From a virus, in the IMG/VR virus record IMGVR_UViG_3300038454_000007, positions 1-25,301 of that record: a stretch of DNA of 25,301 nucleotides, one strand, 5' to 3'. Position numbers and translations under genes: made by a program. The stretch's first letter is position 1. Each line of letters opens with the position of its first letter. The notes under the pieces are model-generated. The model had not been told where the DNA came from, did not search any database, and saw nothing but the letters and a program-made list of their open reading frames with translations. Shown piece after piece: positions 14,859 to 22,174 of the stretch.

Positions 14859-16325
14859 TCACACTGCTACGACTTGCAGCGCGGGATTGCGGAACCCGAG
14901 GTCGAGATTGATCACCTTCGGGTATGCGAGCGGAACGATCGCGCCCTGAACAGTGAGGGTTTTGGTCGAGAGCAGATTGTCGGTACGCGATAGCGAGACG
15001 AAGCGGCCCTTCGCGAAGCCGCCGCCCGAGGCCTTGGGCGTGGCCATCAGGACCGCGCGTACCGCGGCATCGGCGCCTTTCTCGATCTCGAGGGCTTCGC
15101 TCTCGAGGATAAAGCCCGTCGCAGTCGCGACTCGGATCGGCTTCGAAAGTCGCCGCGTGAAGTAGAGCCGGAGCGCCTTGCGCGCGAGGTTCATAACGCG
15201 GCGATGCTGAAAGAACTCGAAGTCGGAACCGGCAGCCGACAGGATCCTGGGGTTATTGCAGAACACACCCTGGATATCCGACCACGTGCGCAGCACCGCC
15301 GCGCGCGAATCGTCCAGGCCGGGGTTGACGTTCTCATCGTGTTCAACCGGGTTACCGTTCGCGTCGCGGATATCGACGCCAGGAAGCGCCGGATCGTTCG
15401 GGCTTGAGATATCGACTTCTTCCGAGACGAATGCCTGGCGCGCGCCGATCGAGAACAGCGCCGGACGACGATACTGCCGGAACGTGATCGCCGAGGTCGT
15501 GCGCGCAGCACCGGCGCAGATCATCGGATAGTTGTTGGCCTTCGCGCTGAATGCAGTATCGAAGGCCGTTCGGTAAGTCGATTCGCTCTCGCCCACGTTC
15601 GGCATACGGAAGTGCGCCATCCAGGCTTTCTCGAGCATAATCCCCGATCCGAAGTTCGTGACGATCGTGTCGAAAGCCGAAGCGTCGATGTTGCCGACGA
15701 TCATCGCGATCTCCCACGAGATCGCCGAATTAGCTAGCGCCGTCAGGGCCGTTCCGAGCTCGGTCGTATTCCAGTTCGGCGCCTTGGCAACCGAGAACGC
15801 CGTATCACCGGCAACGAGGGTACCGGCCGCAAAGCTGTAGCCGATCCCACCCGAGCCAGGGAAAACGAAACTAGTCGCAGTCCCGAGCGCTGTGATCGGG
15901 CTCAGAGTCCGGCCGTTATCGAGCGACCACTGAAAGAGGATCCCCGCCACGCCGATCGTTCCACCGGTCGTGACTTTGAAGTACGGCTCGTAGTCATCGT
16001 TCGGATTCGTGTCGCCGCCGGAGATCGTCACTACAGACGTTCCGGTAACGCCTGCGACATTGAGATCGCCATGCGTCCCGACTGTCGAGTTACCGGTTCG
16101 AACGAATACGACCGGTCGGCCGTAGTTCTTGATGAAGTAACAAGCAGCTTCGACCGTGTTTGACTGCCCGAAGGTCGCAATCACGTCTTTCGTGCGCGCG
16201 TACGCGGCCGGAGTCGCTACCGGGCCTGACTCCGCCGGACCTACGACAGCAAGCGCCGAAACCCCTGCCGGAAGCGTCCCTAACGCGCCATCGAGCTCCG
16301 TGATATTGACTACCTGTAGTGACAT
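14859..16325 (-). CDS. Contractile tail sheath protein
   Basis: 488 residues, ATG preceded by AAAGGG. The N-terminal region (LPAGVSALAVVGPAESGPVA, then YARTKDVIATFGQSNTVEAA and YGRPVVFVRT) is the usual start of phage sheath proteins. The C-terminal part includes NNPRILSAAGSDFEFFQHRR, then VMNLARKALRLYFTRRLS, matching the conserved sheath C-terminal domain (cave/N-C handshake region). The sheath contracts to drive the tube through the cell envelope. Length is in the 450-500 range for Mu-type sheaths. Confidence 0.93.
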   Translation of the reverse strand: MSLQVVNITELDGALGTLPAGVSALAVVGPAESGPVATPAAYARTKDVIATFGQSNTVEAACYFIKNYGRPVVFVRTGNSTVGTHGDLNVAGVTGTSVVTISGGDTNPNDDYEPYFKVTTGGTIGVAGILFQWSLDNGRTLSPITALGTATSFVFPGSGGIGYSFAAGTLVAGDTAFSVAKAPNWNTTELGTALTALANSAISWEIAMIVGNIDASAFDTIVTNFGSGIMLEKAWMAHFRMPNVGESESTYRTAFDTAFSAKANNYPMICAGAARTTSAITFRQYRRPALFSIGARQAFVSEEVDISSPNDPALPGVDIRDANGNPVEHDENVNPGLDDSRAAVLRTWSDIQGVFCNNPRILSAAGSDFEFFQHRRVMNLARKALRLYFTRRLSKPIRVATATGFILESEALEIEKGADAAVRAVLMATPKASGGGFAKGRFVSLSRTDNLLSTKTLTVQGAIVPLAYPKVINLDLGFRNPALQVVAV

Positions 16326-16337
16326 GCGATCGGCCCT

Positions 16338-16913
16338 TTACGGTGCGGGAACGATGATCACCACGTCGGACGTGGGATTCGGGGGGTCCCCGTTAGAGTC
16401 CAGTTTTGGTGTGATGTGCGCTGCGGTGTCGATCGGAGCCGAAGTTTGCTCGGTGTCCGGGATCATCGCTTCTAAGGAACTGACAACGATTAGCGTCGCC
16501 CCATACCGGCGCTCGTTGTGATCAACAGCCCAACGAACTTCGCGGATCGTCATAGTGCCGTACGCGGCGAGGTAAACGGCACGCCGCCAGACGTCGTATA
16601 GCAGCCGAGTCGCTTTCCACTGCGCGCGCTCGCTCTCTTTTAGGTTGGGTGTCAGATCCGCGCCGGTAATGTAGACCGTGAAAAGCTCGCGCAGCGTCGC
16701 AAGCGGGCGCGGGTTACGACCTGGATACTTGGGAGGCGCGTCTTCGCCGGCCGAGCCGGTCGGATCCCCAGGCACCCAACAGATCCTTGACGTAGGGCCG
16801 TGGCGCGGCGGCTCGCGCCAACCGAACGTATTGGGAACAGCGACGCCTTCGGCCGTGAAGCGCGCGACGACGTCGTCAAAGAGCTTTTCGAGCGCTAGCG
16901 TGTCAGCCACCGA
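16338..16913 (-). CDS. Probable tail terminator/completion protein (Mu gp37 position)
   Basis: 191 residues from the GTG at 16913, chosen because AGGAG lies 7 bases upstream; a TTG 15 bases earlier would give 196. Mixed alpha/beta: an N-terminal helix (VADTLALEKLFDDVVARFTA), strands (SRICWVPGD, RELFTVYITGADL), a helix (ESERAQWKATRLLYDVWRRA), then RYGATLIVVSSLEAMIPD and a Pro/Asp-rich tail. Position between the gpG-like gene and the sheath is that of Mu gp37, the tail terminator that stops tube growth and joins tail to head. One copy of the 12-base repeat lies inside this gene and encodes SSLEA. Confidence 0.55.
   Translation of the reverse strand, partial: SVADTLALEKLFDDVVARFTAEGVAVPNTFGWREPPRHGPTSRICWVPGDPTGSAGEDAPPKYPGRNPRPLATLRELFTVYITGADLTPNLKESERAQWKATRLLYDVWRRAVYLAAYGTMTIREVRWAVDHNERRYGATLIVVSSLEAMIPDTEQTSAPIDTAAHITPKLDSNGDPPNPTSDVVIIVPAP
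16468..16483 (-). promoter_or_regulatory. Repeat element copy C, TCAGTTCCTTAGNAGC
   Basis: Exact 12-base core (16472-16483, minus strand) with the AGC extension, inside the coding sequence of the probable tail terminator and 146 bases before the sheath start. It is read as SSLEA. An ATG follows five bases after the core but would give only a 42-residue peptide, so the nearest meaningful downstream start is the sheath gene. Confidence 0.65.
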
Positions 16914-17295
16914 AACGCTCCTCGACAACCCTACGGATCGCGGCGATCACGCGCTCGGGCAGCTTGGTTGACGGCAACACCTGGCGCTTGATCCGGCCGC
17001 GCGCGATCCCGAGATGATGGCGTACCGCCGGACCGGTGAGCCGCGCCACGATCCGAGATCCAAGAGCGCGAACCGTCAGCCCGGCAGCCGCGTTCTGAAG
17101 CGGCTTCTCACCTTTTTTCGTCAACGGCCACTTCGAACCGTCCGGAGCTTCGCCGGCTGCGATCTGGCGTCGAAGCTCACGATCGAGCTCGATCGCGATA
17201 GCCGGCGCTACGCGCTCGGGGATCAGACCGATCTCGCGGATGCGCTTGACCATCGCATCAAGAGCCGCAAAGCCAGCGGCGGCGCTTCGTGCCAT
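16903..17295 (-). CDS. Mu gpG-like virion morphogenesis protein
   Basis: 130 residues; starts at the end of the connector gene. The motif APDGSKWPLTKKGEKP (about 54-69) is characteristic of the phage virion morphogenesis (gpG/tail completion) family, flanked by an N-terminal helix with a basic face and a C-terminal HHLGIARGRIKRQVLPSTKL segment. In Mu, gpG lies upstream of the protease and acts in joining heads and tails; here it has moved after the connector. Function as a head-tail completion protein is likely. Confidence 0.72.
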   Translation of the reverse strand: MARSAAAGFAALDAMVKRIREIGLIPERVAPAIAIELDRELRRQIAAGEAPDGSKWPLTKKGEKPLQNAAAGLTVRALGSRIVARLTGPAVRHHLGIARGRIKRQVLPSTKLPERVIAAIRRVVEERFGG

Positions 17296-17765
17296 CAGCT
17301 TTCGGCCTCGGCGGCTTCAAGCTGGATCTGCGTCCAAGTGTAGGGTGAAGCTTCCGAATAGCCCTGTACGAAGCCCTTCGAGATCCCATCGGCCGACGTG
17401 TCGTCACGTAGCGGGAGCTCGAATAGGCCCTCCTTCGAATCAGCCGCTTCGCGGATCTCGGCCAAGGCCAGCGTCGCGCGCTCTTTGATCTCTGCTGTCT
17501 GCTGATCGGTCGGATCGCAGCCGCGCTTCAAGAGCACCGCCCACGACGCAAGCCGTTCGAGCCAGTCGAGGATCACCGGCGGAATCGGCGCGACGAACGG
17601 GACTGCGTACCGCTTCGCAAGACGAGCGTTAATGTAGCCGCTGAGAAAGGTCAGCTTCGCGAGCGTCCAGTCGGCCTCGGATGCTTCGACAGCGTCCGCG
17701 TAGCCTTCGGGGAGTACCGTCGCGTCTTTGAACTCAGCGAGAGTGAGGTACGAAGTAGTCGCCAT
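17295..17765 (-). CDS. Head-tail connector protein, gp36/DUF1320-like
   Basis: 156 residues, ATG with GAAAGG upstream. Pattern: SYLTLAEFKDATVLP at the start, a helix region, then LSGYINARLAKRYAVPF, followed by PIPPVILDWLERLASWAVLL and an acidic helical stretch EIKERATLALAEIREAADSK. This YLT..F...INARLAKRY.VPF..IPP.. layout matches the Mu gp36 (DUF1320) family, a connector bound beneath the portal. The gene lies right after the major capsid gene, as expected. Confidence 0.78.
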   Translation of the reverse strand: MATTSYLTLAEFKDATVLPEGYADAVEASEADWTLAKLTFLSGYINARLAKRYAVPFVAPIPPVILDWLERLASWAVLLKRGCDPTDQQTAEIKERATLALAEIREAADSKEGLFELPLRDDTSADGISKGFVQGYSEASPYTWTQIQLEAAEAES

Positions 17766-17786
17766 GCGGGGCCTTTCGGCGCCGCA

Positions 17787-18857
17787 TCAAGTCGCGTCGG
17801 CGCGGAACAGAAGGTAGGGGTGACCGTATCCGACCACGTTGCGGCCACGAGTGACCCACTGGAGCTCATTCGCTCGCTGGAGATCTGCGTCCGTCATGCC
17901 GGTGTTGTAGACGATCTGGAAAGGCTCACGGTTGACGTAGGTCAGTGCGCCGAGGGAATCGGACGTGATTCCTTCCGTCAAGATATACCAGGACGTATCC
18001 GAGCCGTTCGTGAAGCCCGCACCGAGCTCGTCGGCGACGATTGGCTCTGCGAGATTCCAGGATCGTACGACCGCCTCGACGTCTGAAGAGCCGCCGCCAG
18101 ACGCCGCCGCTTGCGCAATGAACTTGGCATTCGTCAGCTGTGCAACGCGAGTTGAGAGGGCCGGCGGTACGAGCAACGCCGATGCGCGCAGCATGCGGGG
18201 ATCTTCGCCTGAGGCCATCTTGATCGAGCGGATGTAGGTCAGCGCCTTTTGAAGGTTCTGGAATGCAACGTCCAACGTCACAGCACCGGCGCCGGATTCA
18301 TGAATCGGCAATGCGCCGGGGTAAGCGCCCGAAGCCGCGCCGGTGAACAGATTCGCGTAGGTGCCGAGCGAAGTATCGAACGGGTTGAGGGGATGCGTGG
18401 AAGAGTTGTTCTTGAAGAAGACGATCCCATCGTACGCGAGGCTTGCGGCCTGCGACCCGTCTCGGATCGCTTTCATGACCTGCTTTTGAGGCCAGTAGGC
18501 CGCATACGCACCAGCCTGACGCGCCCATTCCGAAGCTAGCTGGACTCCGCCGCCATCGTGGTCTTCGAGCTGGAATCGATTCAGCTTGAGGCCACCGGTG
18601 GCCGCCTGCGACTCGTATTCGGTCGTCAGGGCGATCTGATCTTCGAATTCGACGTATGACCCGAGCCGGCTCGGAACGTACTGAATCTTGAAGGCGTCGA
18701 GCAGCCAGATCAGGCGCTCTTTGCGCCCGGTCGAAGGCATCTCTTTGGCGATTCGCTTCCAGACGAGGTTATTCGACAGGCGTTGATACTCGCCGTTGGC
18801 GATCACCTTCATTCGTGATTCGACGTCGAAAGTGAACTGAGGAGTAAGAGCGGGCAT
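17787..18857 (-). CDS. Major capsid protein, Mu gpT-like
   Basis: 356 residues, ATG with CAGGAAA upstream. Recognisable parts: an N-terminal arm (VIANGEYQRLSNNLVWKRIA), the IWLLDAFKIQYVP and YVEFEDQIAL segments, DGIVFFKNNSSTHPLNPFD at about 124-142 (the F(F)...HP motif of gpT-like capsid subunits), then LRASALLVPPALSTRVAQLT and the closing VVGYGHPYLLFRADAT. HK97-fold subunits of this family build the icosahedral head. It follows the decoration-like gene and protease/scaffold, the usual order. Length is near that of Mu gpT (about 305) but longer. Confidence 0.85.
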   Translation of the reverse strand: MPALTPQFTFDVESRMKVIANGEYQRLSNNLVWKRIAKEMPSTGRKERLIWLLDAFKIQYVPSRLGSYVEFEDQIALTTEYESQAATGGLKLNRFQLEDHDGGGVQLASEWARQAGAYAAYWPQKQVMKAIRDGSQAASLAYDGIVFFKNNSSTHPLNPFDTSLGTYANLFTGAASGAYPGALPIHESGAGAVTLDVAFQNLQKALTYIRSIKMASGEDPRMLRASALLVPPALSTRVAQLTNAKFIAQAAASGGGSSDVEAVVRSWNLAEPIVADELGAGFTNGSDTSWYILTEGITSDSLGALTYVNREPFQIVYNTGMTDADLQRANELQWVTRGRNVVGYGHPYLLFRADAT

Positions 18858-18874
18858 GTGTCAGGTTTCCTGGA

Positions 18875-19327
18875 TCAGCCGTCGAGGCCAGAAACGGTTG
18901 CGTCGCCTGCGGACTGCAAGAATTCGACGAGAACGCCTTTCGCGGTGTCGAGCGCCCAGACGCGACCGGCGGTAGAGAGCGTGTTCGTGTCGTCATCGAC
19001 GCCGATCGTCTGATCGTCGCGGAGGTAACCGAGGCCACCGATGCTCGCCGAAGTCACGGCCTCGCCGGCGGTCGCATTCGGGAACCACATGGCCTGGACT
19101 TCGCGGAACAGTTCGACTTCGACCTGTTTGCCGGCGCCAGCTCCGGAGCTTTCCACGAACGTCCCGATCGGGATCAGCGTCGTCGAGACGAACGCTTTCG
19201 CGACCAGACCCGTCGACGTGTCGAAGCAGGCGATACCGCCCTGAAAGACAGCTTCGTTTTTTGCAGCCAGCTTGATCCGGCTGAACCGGACTACGCGGCC
19301 AATTCTCTTGTCGGTAAGGGCGGCCAT
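18875..19327 (-). CDS. Head decoration / structural cement-like protein
   Basis: 150 residues, ATG 3 bases after the protease-scaffold stop, with AAAGG upstream. The sequence is beta-rich: AVFQGGIACFDTSTGLVAKA, then LIPIGTFVES, VEVELFREVQAMWF and RVWALDTAKGVLVEFLQS. This repeated short-strand pattern (initial value, then property, then value) is typical of small head decoration or cement proteins placed between scaffold and major capsid genes. Mu has gp35 in a nearby slot. The call rests on position and composition. Confidence 0.65.
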   Translation of the reverse strand: MAALTDKRIGRVVRFSRIKLAAKNEAVFQGGIACFDTSTGLVAKAFVSTTLIPIGTFVESSGAGAGKQVEVELFREVQAMWFPNATAGEAVTSASIGGLGYLRDDQTIGVDDDTNTLSTAGRVWALDTAKGVLVEFLQSAGDATVSGLDG

Positions 19328-19330
19328 GGA

Positions 19331-20011
19331 TCAGCCTTTGGCCGGCACGCTGGCCGGAGGGGCGTAGGGCTTGAAGGTCTTCACGCCGAAGGTTTGAACG
19401 GCGCCCGAGTCGATCACCGCATCGGAGACGCTCGCGAGGCCCATCAGGCGATCGAGGTCGACGTTCGGCGACATGGCGACCGGTTGCCCGGCACCAATCG
19501 CGGCGCTTGCGGCGGCGCTTGACTCGGCCGCAGCCGGATTCACGAAGGCTTTCGGGATCGCGGCGATGATCGCCGTTGCTTGCGCCAGAGGCGTCGAAGC
19601 GAGCGAAGCCTTCAGGGCCTCAGAGAGATCCGGGCGCGAAGCAAAGAGCGCGGCGCGCGCAGCGGCATCGGCCGCTTTGGCGTCAGCGTCGGCTTTGGCC
19701 TGAAGCGCGGCGATCTTGGCATTCGCGGCCGCGAGATCAGCGGCAAGAGCGGCGACGGTCGCCAGAGGCGCAGAAGCAGACGCGGCGCGCGCGTCTTCCT
19801 TCTTGTCGTCTTTCTTCTCGTCGTCGCTTTCGGCCTTGCGCGCGTCCTTCTTGTCGTCTTCCGATTCGGCCTTGGACTTCTCTTCGTCCTTGTCCTCGTC
19901 GTAAGCGGCCAAGGCGCGCTTGGCTCGAGCAGCCTTTTCCTTGTCTTCCGAATTCGCGGCGTTCACCAGCGAGGCTCGGATGGCGTCTTTATCGTCGCTC
20001 TTGTCGGCCAT
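19331..20011 (-). CDS. Capsid scaffold protein from internal in-frame start
   Basis: 226 residues in the same frame as the protease, beginning at an in-frame ATG (MADKSDDKD) located just where the protease domain ends. The protein is highly charged (two near-repeats, KAESEDDKKDAR and KAESDDEKKDDKK), then Ala-rich and coiled-coil (LATVAALAADLAAANAKIAA), ending in PKAFVNPAAAES and a Gly/Pro tail: the composition of phage scaffolds. A TCAGTTCCTTAG repeat lies 14 bases before this ATG, without a strong Shine-Dalgarno. In Mu (I/Z) and lambda (C/Nu3) the scaffold is likewise made from an internal start. Separate expression here is inference. Confidence 0.6.
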   Translation of the reverse strand: MADKSDDKDAIRASLVNAANSEDKEKAARAKRALAAYDEDKDEEKSKAESEDDKKDARKAESDDEKKDDKKEDARAASASAPLATVAALAADLAAANAKIAALQAKADADAKAADAAARAALFASRPDLSEALKASLASTPLAQATAIIAAIPKAFVNPAAAESSAAASAAIGAGQPVAMSPNVDLDRLMGLASVSDAVIDSGAVQTFGVKTFKPYAPPASVPAKG

Positions 20012-20788
20012 GGTATCACCGGCTGCTAAGGAACTGAACGCGCCGGTGTCTACAGCCCCCAGAAACTCTTCCCACGACATGATCGCGTCGCAGAGGCCGA
20101 CCGACCTCGCACGCTCGCCAACGTAACAGGATGCCTGAAGGGGTTCGGGATCGAAGCTCCGGTGATCCTTGATCAGCTGAAAGAAGACGGCGGCAGTGTC
20201 GTCAACGGTGCGCTGGATCGCTTCTAGCGCGTCGTCTGAGAACGGAACGTGAAGGTTACCGTCGGCTTTCCGCGCGCCGCTCTTGACCATGTGGAAGGCA
20301 ACGCCCATCGCAGCGTCAGCCTTCGAAGCATCGATCACGGCGTGGATCACACCAATCGAGCCGAGCCCGGCTGAACTTGACGCAACGATCTTCGATGCAG
20401 CTGAGATCAGGGCGTAAGCGCTAGAGTGTACGCCCGAGTCGGTGTAGCCGAGCAGCGTCTTGCCGGCCTTCGCCGCCATCGCGCGGAGTGCTCGCGCGCA
20501 ATCGAACGCGCCTGCGACCTCGCCGCCGGGCGACGAGACCTTAAGGATCACGTACTGAGCGGGAGACGCGAGCGCAGCGGCGACACGGCCCTTGATCGCA
20601 GAGTAGGAATCAAAGAGCCCGCCGGAGTAGGTCAGCGGGCCACAGATATCGACGACAGCTGCTTTCTCGTTCGCGACCAAACAGAACGGTTCGCCAAAAG
20701 CTCGAAGGATCACATACTCGAGCCCGAACGCGCTCGGCTCGATCCCCAGCAGGCCGGGTTGTTGGAACTTACTCTTTTCCTGCGCCAT
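19331..20788 (-). CDS. S49-family head maturation protease fused to scaffold
   Basis: 485 residues from the ATG at 20788, overlapping the portal gene by 20 bases; the longer open frame upstream is a shadow of the portal. Residues 40-250 carry an S49 (SppA-like) fold: YVILKVSSPGGEVAGAFDCA, then GYTDSGVHSSAYALISAASK (nucleophile Ser122 or Ser123) and GLGSIGVIHAVID, followed by MVKSGARKADGNLHVPFSDD. Phage S49 proteases mature the head by cleaving scaffold and capsid. From residue 260 the protein becomes the charged and Ala-rich scaffold domain, so the protease and scaffold share one frame, as in Mu gpI and lambda C. Similar length to those proteins. Confidence 0.85.
   Translation of the reverse strand: MAQEKSKFQQPGLLGIEPSAFGLEYVILRAFGEPFCLVANEKAAVVDICGPLTYSGGLFDSYSAIKGRVAAALASPAQYVILKVSSPGGEVAGAFDCARALRAMAAKAGKTLLGYTDSGVHSSAYALISAASKIVASSSAGLGSIGVIHAVIDASKADAAMGVAFHMVKSGARKADGNLHVPFSDDALEAIQRTVDDTAAVFFQLIKDHRSFDPEPLQASCYVGERARSVGLCDAIMSWEEFLGAVDTGAFSSLAAGDTMADKSDDKDAIRASLVNAANSEDKEKAARAKRALAAYDEDKDEEKSKAESEDDKKDARKAESDDEKKDDKKEDARAASASAPLATVAALAADLAAANAKIAALQAKADADAKAADAAARAALFASRPDLSEALKASLASTPLAQATAIIAAIPKAFVNPAAAESSAAASAAIGAGQPVAMSPNVDLDRLMGLASVSDAVIDSGAVQTFGVKTFKPYAPPASVPAKG
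20022..20037 (-). promoter_or_regulatory. Repeat element copy B, TCAGTTCCTTAGNAGC
   Basis: Exact 12-base core (20026-20037, minus strand) with the AGC extension, 14 bases before the internal scaffold ATG at 20011. It is read in the protease frame as SSLAA. It sits in the linker between the protease and scaffold domains, which places it at a translation start rather than in conserved protein. Confidence 0.72.
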
Positions 20789-22127
20789 TCTCGTCGTCTT
20801 TCTCTTCCCCGTCTTTCGCTTCGAGCAGTGCCGGATCCGGTGTCGCACCTTCGACCATCGGGGCCCCGAACCGATTCGCGAGCTCGGCCACGTCAAGCAC
20901 GAGCCCAGCTCGAGCTAATTGCTCTTGCAGCGGCGCGAGCGCCGTCGCGAGCGCACCGAGCGCTTCACCTTCGGCCTTGCGGTCCGACGGGCGGCTAATG
21001 TCCCAAGCGACTCGCACACATTCTTCAAGCGAGTCGGCACCGAAGTTCGCAAACATCCAGGCCGGTAGCCCCTGGGTGTTCATGGTTAGCGCCAGGCCGT
21101 CGGCCGTCTCTTGAATCAGATCCGCCCGGATCGTCTCGTGGATATCGGCATTCGCGAATCCAGTTCCACCCGTGGTGGTAACAACTTGGCCCGCGAGCTG
21201 GATCATCGCCTCATGATCGGCCGTCTCGATCTCTTCGGCGAAGACTTCCCAGCCGCGACCGTTCGACTCGAGCAGCTTCGCGTCCCATCCAGGCGGTAGT
21301 TCGAAGACAGAGTTCAGCCCCCACGAGATCAGCCTAGACAGAAACCCAGCTCGCTGTGCTTCGGTGCCGCCTTGCGGTGCGTACGCGACTCGAGCGGGGT
21401 TTGCGAGCTTGCCGCTGAAGTTCGCCCGATGCAGAAGCGCATGCTCCTTCAGGATGAAAGCGCGTCCGACTGCTTCTACGCACCCGCTCTGCCACGGGCA
21501 CATACGCGCGCCTGGGACGTGCAGTATCCAACGCCCGTCGCCGGGAGTGATCGGCAGCTGGCCGGCGACAGACGTGTAGTACCAACGCCCCTCACTCCAG
21601 CGATACTGAAGGAACTCCGGCGACAGTGTGACCATCATCGGATGCTCGCGGCCCTTGACCGGCACGAGCTCCGCGACCCCAACACCACACCCAATCCCAT
21701 CAGCAGCTAGCCGAGCAAGCTCGGGTGACGGAAACATCTCGTCGAAGATCGAACGCGATCGGTTCGTGTCCTTTAGTACCTTGATCGCTTCTTCGCGGCC
21801 GCGGAAGATCTTCGGTAGCGCGACCAGCCCCGAAGTTCTGGTTTTGGTCAGTCCTGAGATTACCCCATCGCGTCGAGTCGAGCGCCAAAGCTGACCGAGC
21901 ATTCTCAGATCGCCCTGATCGGCGAGGCGCTGAGCGTTCTCGAGATCGGCTAGCAGCCATCGCGTTCGAGTTTGGGGAACCGGCTGTAGCGCCCCGCCCA
22001 TCGAAGCCCGAATCCGCTCGACTAGCTGATCGTCGAGCTCGACATGATAAGGAAGCTGATCCGGCTGAAGCGCGGGGATCCCCACTAACGCAAGCGCAGC
22101 GTTACGGAAACGATCGGATAGTTTCAT
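20769..22127 (-). CDS. Portal protein, Mu gp29 / DUF935-like
   Basis: 452 residues, ATG start. Features of the family: RTRWLLADLENAQRLADQGD near 53-72, LGQLWRSTRRDGVISGLTKT with R/G-rich turns (83-102), FDEMFPSPELARLAADGIGC with GVGVAELVPVKGREHPMMVT following, PCHW-like LHVPGARMCPWQSGCVEAVG, then SGKLANPARVAYAPQG, and a NADIHETIRADLIQETADGL stretch. The portal is the dodecameric ring through which DNA enters. It directly follows the terminase gene and precedes the protease, without the MuF-type gene that usually sits between in Mu. A repeat element lies 24 bases before the ATG. Confidence 0.88.
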   Translation of the reverse strand: MKLSDRFRNAALALVGIPALQPDQLPYHVELDDQLVERIRASMGGALQPVPQTRTRWLLADLENAQRLADQGDLRMLGQLWRSTRRDGVISGLTKTRTSGLVALPKIFRGREEAIKVLKDTNRSRSIFDEMFPSPELARLAADGIGCGVGVAELVPVKGREHPMMVTLSPEFLQYRWSEGRWYYTSVAGQLPITPGDGRWILHVPGARMCPWQSGCVEAVGRAFILKEHALLHRANFSGKLANPARVAYAPQGGTEAQRAGFLSRLISWGLNSVFELPPGWDAKLLESNGRGWEVFAEEIETADHEAMIQLAGQVVTTTGGTGFANADIHETIRADLIQETADGLALTMNTQGLPAWMFANFGADSLEECVRVAWDISRPSDRKAEGEALGALATALAPLQEQLARAGLVLDVAELANRFGAPMVEGATPDPALLEAKDGEEKDDENGAGKE

Positions 22128-22151
22128 TAGTCGCCTGAGGGATCTCAGACT

Positions 22152-22163
22152 CTAAGGAACTGA
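22152..22163 (-). promoter_or_regulatory. Repeat element copy A, TCAGTTCCTTAG
   Basis: Exact 12-base core on the minus strand in the 47-base gap between the large terminase stop and the portal ATG, 24 bases before the ATG. The following bases are AGTC rather than NAGC, so this copy shares only the core (and the preceding G seen in copy C). It is non-coding. Confidence 0.72.
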
Positions 22164-22174
22164 CGCGGCGGCGA

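Noticed and set aside
20789-20896. Longer N-terminus for the protease frame (M at 20896)
   Set aside because: Those 36 residues are basic, composition is unlike a protease, and the DNA is coding for the portal C-terminus. The ATG at 20788 is the natural start.
5746-22163. On the plus strand, each repeat contains GGAACT, like the -35 of extracytoplasmic sigma promoters
   Set aside because: All genes are on the minus strand and only copy A has a plausible CCTGAA at the right distance (16 bases). The other three lack a consistent -10, so antisense promoters are not supported.
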